Shown here: positions 55,765-64,000 of the stretch, in pieces | How positions within the stretch are numbered: position 1 is the first letter of the stretch | Layout: the number at the start of each line of letters is the position of its first letter | Assembly: GCF_002234675.1 (NCBI RefSeq) | Contig: NC_019866.2 | Location: 372,001 to 436,000, forward strand | Direction of reading: 5' to 3' | Length of the DNA: 64,000 bases | Origin: Oryzias latipes | Taxonomy: Eukaryota > Chordata > Actinopteri > Beloniformes > Adrianichthyidae | Made by a program: the position numbers and the translations under genes | Notes under the pieces: generated by a model | The model's input: only the letters and a program-made list of their open reading frames with translations | What the model was told of the DNA's origin: nothing | Databases searched by the model: none

Positions 55765-56945
55765 CTTCAGGATCTTTATGATCTTCAGGATCTTTATGAT
55801 CTTCAGGATCTTTTGGATCTTCAGGATTTTTATGATCTTTAGATTTTTTAGGATCTTCTGGATTTTTATGATCTTCAGGTTTTTTAGGATCTACAGGATC
55901 TTTAGGATCTTCAGGGTCTCTAGGATCTTTATGATCTTCAGGATCATTAGGATATTTATGATCTTTAGGATCTTCAGGATTTTTAGGATCTTTAGGATTT
56001 TTATGATCTTCTGGATTTTTATGAACTTCAGGATCTTTAGGATCTTCAAGATCTTCAGGATCTTTTGGATCTTCAGGATCTTTAGGATCTTCAGGATCTC
56101 TAGGATTTTTATGATCTTCAGGATCTTTAGGATATTTATGATCTTTAGGATCGTTAGGATATTTATGATCTTTAGGATCTTTAGGATTTTTAGGATCTTC
56201 AGGATCTCTAGGATCTTTATGATCTTTAGGATCTTCAGGATTTTTAGGATCTTTATGATCTTCAGGATCTTTAGGATCTTTATGATCTTCAGGATCTTCA
56301 GGATCTTTTGGATCTTCGGGATCTTTAGGATCTTTATGATCTTTAGGATCTTCAGGATTTTTAGGATCTTTATGATCTTTAGGATCTTTATGATCTTCAG
56401 GATCTTTAGGATCTTCAGGATCTCTAGGATTTTTATGATCTTTAGGATCGTTAGGATATTTATGATCTTTAGGATCTTTAGGATTTTTAGGATCTTCAGG
56501 ATCTCTAGGATCTTTATGATCTTTAGGATCTTCAGGATTTTTAGGATCTTTATGATCTTCAGGATCTTTAGGATCTTTATGATCTTCAGGATCTTCAGGA
56601 TCTTTTGGATCTTCGGGATCTTTAGGATCTTTATGATCTTTAGGATCTTCAGGATTTTTAGGATCTTTATGATCTTCAGGATCTTTAGGATCTTTATGAT
56701 CTTCAGGATCTTTAGGATCTTCAGGATCTCTAGGATTTTTATGATCTTCAGGATCTTCAGGATCTCTAGGATCTTTATGATCTTTAGGATCTTCAGGATT
56801 TTTAGGATCTTTATGATCTTCAGGATCTTTAGGATCTTCAGGATCTTCAAGATCTTTATGATCTTCAGGATCTTTAGGATCTTCAGGATCTTCAAGATCT
56901 TTATGATCTTCAGGATCTTTAGGATCTTCAGGATCTTCATCTTGC
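55765..56945 (+). repeat. 9-bp minisatellite AGGATCTTT/AGGATCTTC (about 130 copies)
   Basis: Units AGGATCTTT, AGGATCTTC, ATGATCTTT, AGGATTTTT and similar repeat for 1.18 kb, with longer blocks of about 200-300 bp reused (for example GGATCTTCGGGATC at about 56310 and 56605). The 9-bp step leaves frames open on both strands (FRIF, KILK, EDPKDP), so the 454-, 424- and 374-codon frames are artefacts. The array ends only about 85 bp from the poly(A) signal of keratin gene 3. Confidence 0.95.
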
Positions 56946-57029
56946 TCGTGGAGGAAATGTTGCTGTGACATAGATAATCATGTGACACCAAATCAAAGAC
57001 CCGGCAAACACACACTTCATCAGAGGAGA

Positions 57030-57035
57030 TTTATT
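57030..57035 (-). terminator. Poly(A) signal of keratin gene 3
   Basis: AATAAA on the minus strand, about 42 bp after the stop codon at 57077. The minisatellite begins just downstream. Confidence 0.75.
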
Positions 57036-57076
57036 TGTGAGGGCCGTGCACGGCTCGTGCACAGACGGTTGGCACC

Positions 57077-60000
57077 TCATTCTATCTCTTGGGTCTCCGT
57101 TGTCTCCTCTCCATCATCAGTGACTTCTTTGGTGACAATCAGTACTTTACGTTTTACGGTGGAGGATGAGGTGGGTGGGTTGGAGGTGCTGCGGAGACAG
57201 CAGACTTTGGTTAGACTCGTGTCCGGCGCTCAGGTTCTCGCACAGAGCTGGTCACTCACCTGCTGGACTCGCCCTCCAGGAGCTCCCAGTACACTTTGAT
57301 CTCGCTCTCCAGCCGGGTCTTGATGTCCAGCAGGTTCTGGTACTCCTGCTGCTGCCGCTCCAGGTCGGCTCTCAACTGCACCAGCTGCTCCTCCAGGAAC
57401 CTCACACGGTCCTGGTGATCCGCCAGAATCTTGCCGTACCTGAACTCCGTGTCACTGAGCATGGACTGCATGGAGACTTTCTGAGAGAGGAGGAGAGTGA
57501 GCAGAAGCAGACAGGCTGAAGGCGGGACGTGACGGCTGCAGAACTCACCGAGCTGAGCTGAGACTGCAGGTCGATCTCCAGGCTCTGCAGGGTCCTTTTC
57601 AGCTCGGTGACCTCAGAGTTGGACGATTTCAGAACCTCTGTGTTCACGGCAGTGGATTTGTTGAGCTCATCAATCTGTGAGGAGATCGAAAACCCGTCAG
57701 AGGAACGAACATCCATGGAAGATGACGCCGTAAGGCTTCTGCTGGTCCCGATCCAGACTCTTCTGAAGTCTTCATCCAGGTTCTCTGGACTGTCCACAGA
57801 TGTCTTTGGGTCCTGATGGCTGAAGATCCTCAGAGGATCCCGATGGGACGGACGAGGCTCACCTGAGATGGACTTGGTTTTGTTCATTTCTAATGCCTTG
57901 ATGGTTGAAACTGAAATCTGCCTCCATCTAGTGGCAGGAGGAGGTACTTTCTCAGAATGGACTCTGATAAAGGTTTAGACCCCCCCCCCACACACACACA
58001 CACATACGCACAAAAAGTGGATGAAACAAAACAAAACAACACAAAATTAAACAAACAAAACAACACAACCCGAGGTGTTGCTGACGACTGACCTTGTTCT
58101 GGTGCCAGTCCTCCAGGTCCTTGCGGTTTTTCTCCGCCACGCTCTCATAATGCTGTCTGATCTCCTCCATGACTCGGGACAGGTCTTGCTGTGGTGTAGC
58201 GTCCACCTCCACATTCACCTGACCGCTCATCTGGGAGCGCAGAGCATGCAGGTCCTGCAGGGGGGAAGCTCCACCAATCAGGGCAAGTTTCTTTTGGTTG
58301 GTGAGGTCTCGCCGCGGCCCCTCCCCACACCTCCTCGTGGTTCCTCTTCAGGTAGATAAGCTCCTCCTTCAGCCCCTCAATCTGCATCTCCAGGTCTGAC
58401 CTCCCCAGGGTCAGGCCGTCCAGAAGCCTCTTCATGCCAGCGATGTCGCCCTCCACGCCCTGACGCATGGCCAGCTCGTTCTCGTACCTGCGCCCCCACC
58501 AGCCCCGTCATCAGTCTGCAGCGGTTTATGCCGGGGGGGTCAAAGCAAACTTACTTCGTCCGGAAGTCATCCGAGGCCAGCTGGGCGTTGTCAACCATGA
58601 GGTTCAGAGATCCGTTTGTGCGGATGGCGTCCAGGATCTGAGAGCAGAGAAGCATTCAAACCGTAAAACTTTATTCAAAACACAAAGTGAAGGGTCAGAG
58701 CGCCCTCACCCCCCCGTCACCTTCATGAGGGGGGGTGGGGGTCATAGTAACCCCAGTAGTCACATGACCCCCCCCACACACGTTACAATGTTGTTTTTGC
58801 TGTTTTTGTCCGTCCATCAGGAGGGTTTGATTTATAAGTTCAGTTAATAAATACACTGATCAGTTAATGATCATTGTATTTAATTAAGCAAATGTGACGT
58901 TTTTGTTTTGTTTTCTGTCTTTTAAATCTACGCATTTCATCATTTCTGTAATGAGTTTGATACATATGTGTAAATTCTTTATTGCTTTGACTACAATGCT
59001 TGAAATAAATCAATAAAATCAAATAAAAGGTTCTGTCCATCAACCGGATCAGTGAGGGCGACCCCTCCCCCCAAAAAACGGTTCATTTCCAGCTCCAACC
59101 AAATGATGTCATTTCAGACGCCATGTTTTTCATGATACAGACGCCATGTTGGAGCCAGACGCCATTAAGCAGTGATTGGTCCGACTATGTCTGAGTTTCT
59201 ATGGCAACCACTCTGACCAATCAGGAGAAAGCTGGTTGGAAGGCCACACCCCCACCACTGGGTTGCACAAAATCTGTCAAACATTTGGAACATTGGATGT
59301 GGGGGCCAGCAGGCCCCGCCTACTTTTATTCAAGCATCTGATTGGTCTCTGATCTCTAACGTCCCTCCCTCTTCTTCCCTTCTTTCCTTTTCCGTCCGGT
59401 CCAACACCAAAGATTTTCAGACATGATTGAAATTAATAAAGTTTGGCCTCAATTCCAAAAGGGGTTTATTCAGACATACCTTTGGTTTGTCTGAAGATGA
59501 ATAACCCCTCTTGTTAAAGTAAAATATGTCCAACACAAGAGGCCCTCAGCTCTCATCTGTCTGCCCAGACGTTGGACAGGACAAGTTAAAAAAAAGAAAA
59601 AAAGCATCTGATTGGTTTGTTTAGAAAGAATCATAAAATAATGAGGACGTTATGTTTATTCATTCTGCCTTTTATTACTTTCTTATTTTTGTATTTATTG
59701 TTTGTCTCCATCAAACTTTTGATATCTTTCTAGTTTGTACGAGAGCAGAAGACACCAAAGACAAATTCCTCCTACATGTTCTGATTCTGATTCCTTCTTC
59801 TCTTTCAAAATAAAGTTTATCATCACTTTTCAGGGAAAATATTTTCCAAAAAAAGTTTCTCATTTTAAAAACAGATTTAAAAAAAATTCAAATGCATTCA
59901 CAACTTCATTTATTTGACGTCTGACTCTTTCTGGATGGAACCTGATTCATGAACTTGAGTGACCCCGGACGATCATGGTGGGGCCACACCCGCTTTCTGC

Positions 60001-60420
60001 TGAAAGGAACCCCCCCACGGTCAGACGGCCCCTTACCTGCTCCTGCAGGTCGCTGATGATGCTCATGTAGGAGGAGAATTCCCCCCCCTGAGACTGGGTC
60101 TTGCTCCCCAGGAAGTCCCGGATCTTCTTCTCCAGCTCGGTGTTGGCGTCCTCCAGGCGGCGCACCTTCTCCAGGTAGGACGCCAGCCGGTCGTTCAGGT
60201 TCTGCATGGTCACCTTCTTATTGTCGCTGACGTCCACGGCGTCTGCCAGGTCGAAACCCCCCAAGGAGGAGAAGGAGGCGAACCCCCCACCAGCAGAGTA
60301 GTTTTTGGAGGCACTGGAGATGCGGCTTCCCTTCCCGCCGGCGCCGGCGTAAACAGTGGGGGCCCTCATGGACCCCACTCGGCCCCCGGCGCTGAAGGAC
60401 CGAGAGGAGAACGTGGACAT
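57077..60420 (-). CDS. Type I keratin, gene 3 (414 aa)
   Basis: Seven coding exons on the minus strand: 60037-60420, 58555-58637, 58331-58487, 58093-58254, 57549-57674, 57260-57480 and 57077-57188. Sizes 83, 157, 162, 126 and 221 bp are canonical; the 221-bp exon is intact here. Splice sites are GT-AG. The head (1-71) is Ser/Gly-rich with FSLGG-like elements. The rod opens at [20 protein letters not shown], a canonical helix start. It closes at [14 protein letters not shown], where most type I keratins read YRRLLEGE, so two conserved arginines are replaced by Trp and Glu. The 37-residue tail ends in an acidic ETTETQEIE. It should pair with type II keratins in epithelia. The head and tail recall K15/K17-type or fish 'cyt1'-type proteins, but the orthologue is not assigned. 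The 1.4-kb first intron carries dispersed repeats. Confidence 0.93.
57955..58060 (-). repeat. Low-complexity tract in intron 4 of keratin gene 3
   Basis: A C run, an (AC)n tract and AAACAAAACAACACAAA words lie between the exons at 58093-58254 and 57549-57674. No coding signal. Confidence 0.8.
59085..59350 (+). repeat. Dispersed repeat family A, copy 2
   Basis: Carries CAGCTCCAACCAAATGATGT, TTTCTATGGCAACCACTCTG, ACCAATCAGGAG, GGTTGGAAGGCCACACCC and GGGGGCCAGCAGGCCCCG in the same order as copy 1 at 18605-18860. It lies in intron 1 of keratin gene 3. Confidence 0.8.
59370..59575 (+). repeat. Dispersed repeat family B, copy 2
   Basis: Shares AATAAAGTTTGGCCTCAATT, CCAAAAGG, ACACAAGAGGCCCTCAGCT and CATCTGTCTGCCCAG words with 55060-55350. 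It follows a family A copy directly, so the two may be parts of one larger element. Confidence 0.7.
59640..59800 (+). mobile_element. LINE 3'-end-like remnant
   Basis: GAAGACACCAAAGACAAATT, CCTCCTACATG and TTCTGATTCTGATTCC form the common 3' end of fish L2/Rex-type retroposons. No coding part is present. Confidence 0.5.
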
Positions 60421-60480
60421 GTTGGGGAGGGGTTTCTGCTGTGAGGTGGAGAGGAGAATGTGGGGTGGCTGGGAGGGGCT

Positions 60481-60492
60481 GCTTTATAAAGC
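60481..60492 (-). promoter_or_regulatory. TATA box of keratin gene 3
   Basis: GCTTTATAAAGC, a perfect 12-bp palindrome centred on TTTATAAA, lies about 62-72 bp upstream of the start codon at 60420. This would give a 5' UTR of about 35 nt. It is the strongest of the three keratin TATA boxes. Confidence 0.75.
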
Positions 60493-61864
60493 AGGTAGGG
60501 GAGGGACCTAAGTGCCCCCCCCCATCCCACAGGGCTCTGTAAGAACAGCACCGCCCACAACAATAAAGGGAGTGGGGGCTGTCTTAATGCCCCAAACTGC
60601 CTCGCTTTGGTGAGTGTGACCCCCCCCCAAAGCCTGCCTCGACTCATGTTGTGGAAAAAAACAATAGATCTCTGTTCAGCTCCGATGGGGGGAGGGTACA
60701 ACAAAAACAGGAAGTCCCAGTGACCAAGGCTTGAGGCGACCCCCCCCCCCAATGACAATATCTTCAACTCCAGGAGGAGGCGGAGGATGAAGAGGTGGTC
60801 TTCATCTTCATCACCAGGCTGATGATGACGATGGTGAAACCTCCACCGTGGAGTTTGTGGACCCCCCCCTCCCGACAGATGTTACAGAGAGTGTGTTGGG
60901 GGCCCTCCCTGCATTCTTTACCTGTGAGCCCCCCCTCAGGTGTTTCCGTGCTGCGGTCGGCAGCATGCAGGCTTCTAAACGGATCTGTTGGAACATGTCA
61001 GTGTTTCACAGAGAACCGGCTGAAGAGAACGCAAACCTCCTCAACCAGCCGCTGAGGTCATCACCAGACGGTCCAATGTCCCCCCCCATGAGCCCCCATG
61101 AGCCCCCTATGAGCCCCTGATGAGCCCCCCATGACTGAATGCATGTGAGACCTGGACCAGGTGTGGACCCCACCCCCTCCTACAGAAAATGGTTTATTCC
61201 AGCTCCAACCTATTGAAGTCAATTCAGTCACTATTTTTTAAGATATGGACGCCGCCATGTTAGAACCACATGATGTCAGCATACAGTGACTGGTCAGTCT
61301 GAGGCAGCATTTCACTCTGACCAATCAGGAGAGAGTTTGCTGGAAGGCCACACCCCTTCCACAGTTCTCAATGGTTGTTGCAGCTGTGATGCGTTCATTT
61401 TATCCTGTCATTTGAGTGTCAGAGTGAGTCCTCACTGTTTTTGTGAAACTTGTGTTAAATGTTTTTAGGTATGACGCCACCTGATTGGTCCACTCCTTCC
61501 CTCCACTTTGTGACGCAGTCTTGTTGTACAGAACAGGCTGGTCTTTTGTGTGTTGTGGTGTTGTATACTGTTATGTTTTGTTGGGTTGTGTAGACTGGTG
61601 TTGTCTGTTGAGATGTTGTGTTTGTGGTGTCCAGCAGACATTTCCACATTTCTTCAGATTCATTCTGTGGCTGTTTGGTTCTCCTCCAAACATACAGAAC
61701 TTACAGCTCCTCCTCCCTTTGGTTCTCCTCCTTTTTCTGAAAGCCTGTCTGCGTTACACTGAATTGAACCACAACAGAGTTCTACCGTTGGTTAGAAACC
61801 AGAACTGGATCAGACCAGAGTCAAAGCCACTAAAGGGAGCGCTGCATTCAGAACATGAACAGAG
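60493..61864. other. Upstream of keratin gene 3: no further gene seen
   Basis: Short frames here have no recognisable domain. C runs occur near 60519, 60621, 60740, 60866 and 61080; a partial family A repeat is at 61190-61355; and a TTGTG-rich tract is at about 61545-61630. Confidence 0.5.
61190..61355 (+). repeat. Dispersed repeat family A, copy 3 (partial)
   Basis: Shares TTCCAGCTCCAACCTATTGA, GATATGGACGCCGCCATGTT, CTGACCAATCAGGAGAGAG and TGCTGGAAGGCCACACCCCT with the other copies. The right third is missing. Confidence 0.7.
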
Positions 61865-62643
61865 GCGTTTGGGACTCGATGTTTGGGACTCGATGTTTGG
61901 GACTCGATGTTTGGGACTCGGCGATTGGGACTCGACGACGTTTGGGACTCGATGTTTGGGACTCAGCGTTTGGGACTCGACGACGTTTGGGACTCGGCGT
62001 TTGGGACTCGACGACGTTTGGGACTCGGCGTTTGGGACTCGACGACGTTTGGGACTCGATGTTTGGGACTCGACGACGTTTGGGACTCGGCGTTTGGGAC
62101 TCGACGACGTTTGGGACTCGATGTTTGGGACTCGACGACGTTTGGGACTCGACGACATTTGGGACTCGATGTTTGGGACTCGATGTTTGGGACTCGATGT
62201 TTGGGACTCGATGTTTGGGACTCGGCGATTGGGACTCGACGACGTTTGGGACTCGATGTTTGGGACTCGGCGTTTGGGACTCGACGACGTTTGGGACTCG
62301 GCGTTTGGGACTCGACGACGTTTGGGACTCGATGTTTGGGACTCGACGACGTTTGGGACTCGGCGTTTGGGACTCGACGACGTTTGGGACTCTATGTTTG
62401 GGACTTGACGACGTTTGGGACTCGGCGTTTGGGACTCGACGACGTTTGGGACTCGATGTTTGGGACTCGACGACGTTTGGGACTCGATGTTTGGGACTCG
62501 ACGACGTTTGGGACTCGACGACATTTGGGACTCGACGACGTTTGGGACTCGACGACGTTTGGGACTCGACGACATTTGGGACTCGACGACGTTTGGGACT
62601 CGATGTTTGGGACTCGACGACGTTTGGGACTCGATGTTTGGGA
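61865..62643 (+). repeat. Minisatellite GACGACGTTTGGGACTC / GATGTTTGGGACTC
   Basis: Units of 17 bp (GACGACGTTTGGGACTC) and 14 bp (GATGTTTGGGACTC, GGCGTTTGGGACTC) alternate about 50 times over 0.78 kb. Blocks of mixed units are reused, e.g. a run of four GATGTT units followed by GGCGATT near 61870 and near 62170. All the 250-330-codon frames over this region come from the repeat. Confidence 0.95.
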
Positions 62644-63084
62644 CCAGTGAACGGTGTTCTATTATTCTCATGATCAGGTTTTCCTCTTCCTGGTCCAGTT
62701 TTTCTCTTTGAGGCATTTTTGTTGTTATCGTCATCGGTGAATTCCTGACATGTTGGAGCGTCTAAAGGCTGCGGATCAGAACATGACTTTGTTTGGAAAG
62801 TTCTGGTCTGACTGTCAGCAGCTCGCATACTTCTACTCCAGGAAGCACCGCAGGCAATTGTTTGGGGTGCTGCAGGTGAGGAAGAGCTGATGAGGATGAT
62901 GAGGGATGAAAAAGGACAGCTTCAAGTTTGACATGATTTACCATCTAGAGAACTGAAAAGAAGAATGTGTTTCAGCTCTCAGGAGCAAAAAAGTTCACAT
63001 TTATTTAAACTTTTAGAGAAAAACTTCCAAACAAAAGAATCGATTTTCTTTTACAAGCAAAGATTTTTAGGGAATTTAAGATGT
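62644..63084. other. Unassigned sequence
   Basis: No gene, RNA or repeat was recognised between the minisatellite and the dispersed repeat at 63085. Confidence 0.45.
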
Positions 63085-63430
63085 CCATTTGAAGATGATT
63101 TAGTGGATGAAGAAGCTCAGATAATACTTTTTCCACCATGAGAGGGTGATAAGACCACATATGGATGTTGGAAAGAGAAACTTTATACTTTGATCTAACT
63201 TCATTTTTTTTCAGTTAAGAGAAATCATTTTTTTGTTTAGTCTGTTTAAAAATAACATGTAGTTTTCAGACAGTTATTTTACTTTCATTCAAATAAATTC
63301 AATTAAGTAGGTGTAACTTTGGTGCTGCTGTTAGATCGGTACAGCAAGGAATGTGGGATACCATTCCCTTTGCCTGTCTGGATGGATTTGGGTTCAAGTG
63401 TGGGTTTTTGACCAAATGTGTTTAGTTGTG
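63085..63430 (-). repeat. Dispersed repeat copy 2 (inverted partner of 3592-3825)
   Basis: Reverse complement of the repeat at 3592-3825. It carries an additional AT-rich segment of about 135 bp (roughly 63170-63305) that the first copy lacks. The segment lacks GT-AG ends in either direction, so it is more likely an insertion or a deletion in the other copy than an intron. Confidence 0.75.
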
Positions 63431-63474
63431 CGAAACTCTTGCGTTGAATGTTGTATAATCTCCATACGTCATCA

Positions 63475-64000
63475 CAGCAGCAACGACAACAACGACGACA
63501 ACATCAACAACAACAAACAACAATAACAATGACGTCAACAACAATAACAACACCACCGCCAACAACAAAAACAACAGCAATAACACCAACACCAATAAAA
63601 ATAACGACAACAAAAATGACAAAAACAACGAAAACAACAACAGCAACAACAAAAACAACAGCATTAACAATAACAATAACGACAACAACAAAAATAACAA
63701 TAATGACAACAACAGCAACAACAACGACGACAACAACAACAATGAAAACAAAAACAACAGTAACAACAACAACAATAAAAATAACTACAACAACAACAAA
63801 AACAACAGCAACAACAATAACAATAATGACAACAACAACAACAAAAACAACAGCAACAACAACAATAACGAAAACATCATCAACGATGACGACAGCAAAA
63901 AAAACAATAACAATAACGACAAAAATAACAGCAATAACAACAACAACAACAATTATGACAACAACAACAACGAAAATAAAAACAACAACGACAATAAAAC
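63475..64000 (+). repeat. (AAC)n-rich microsatellite, runs off the window
   Basis: AAC, AAT, ACG and AAA triplets alternate for over 500 bp up to the window end, with AACAACAAC dominant. The reverse strand gives a Leu-rich frame of 117 codons, which is an artefact. Full length unknown. Confidence 0.92.

Larger units (their letters stand above)
58638..60036 (-). other. Intron 1 of keratin gene 3
   Basis: 1.4-kb phase 0 intron (donor GTAAGG, acceptor TCTCAG). It contains C/G runs near 58700-58775, family A and family B repeats (59085-59350, 59370-59575), and a LINE 3'-end-like piece (59640-59800). No extra exon is visible. Confidence 0.7.

Noticed and set aside
55604-57015. 454-, 424- and 374-codon frames
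   Set aside because: They are translation of the 9-bp AGGATCTTT array; several frames on both strands are open at once.
61485-62828. 250-330-codon frames on both strands
   Set aside because: The 14- and 17-bp TTTGGGACTC repeat makes all of them. The non-repeat flanks have no domain.
63422-63775. 117-codon Leu-rich minus-strand frame (membrane-protein-like)
   Set aside because: It is translation of the (AAC)n tract read as TTG/TTA codons.

Overview
The window looks like nuclear DNA from a teleost fish, probably a spiny-rayed lineage. The evidence is intron-split vertebrate gene families (C2H2 zinc-finger factors and type I keratins), GT-AG introns, CpG-rich promoters, fish-type L2 and Rex1-like LINE remnants, tRNA-headed SINEs, and many long poly(C)/poly(G) runs. 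Nothing bacterial or viral is visible. The species cannot be named from the sequence alone.

Left part (about 0.8-23 kb, + strand): two C2H2 zinc-finger genes. The first has five coding exons (1128-7718, 511 aa). It carries two copies of a helical N-terminal module, an acidic and basic stretch, and two fingers. The second has a 5' exon near 14.6 kb and coding exons at 19256-19720 and 20181-21302 (528 aa). It carries several sumoylation-type motifs and eight tandem fingers. Both are probably nuclear DNA-binding regulators. Each has a minisatellite with a 28-bp unit in its first intron.

Right part (about 23.4-60.5 kb, - strand): three complete type I keratin genes in tandem, coding spans 23496-25440 (424 aa), 50064-52231 (419 aa) and 57077-60420 (414 aa). 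Each has a TATA-like box and an AATAAA signal. All keep the ancestral exon sizes (83, 157, 162, 126, 221 bp). The exception is the middle gene, where the 221-bp exon is split 75+146 by an extra 77-bp intron. The products would be acidic intermediate-filament proteins that pair with type II keratins in epithelia.

Between the first two keratins lie two very large minisatellites. One is a 3.6-kb array of a 15-bp unit (29.13-32.73 kb). The other is a 12.6-kb array of a 13-bp unit (34.39-48.64 kb), interrupted by a 1678-bp hAT-like element with a clean 8-bp target-site duplication. Smaller arrays lie inside or beside most genes. Tandem repeats make up about one third of the window and account for nearly all the very long open frames, which are not genes. 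Older interspersed repeats fill much of the rest: LINE fragments, SINEs, a solo LTR with 5-bp target duplication, and several unassigned families.
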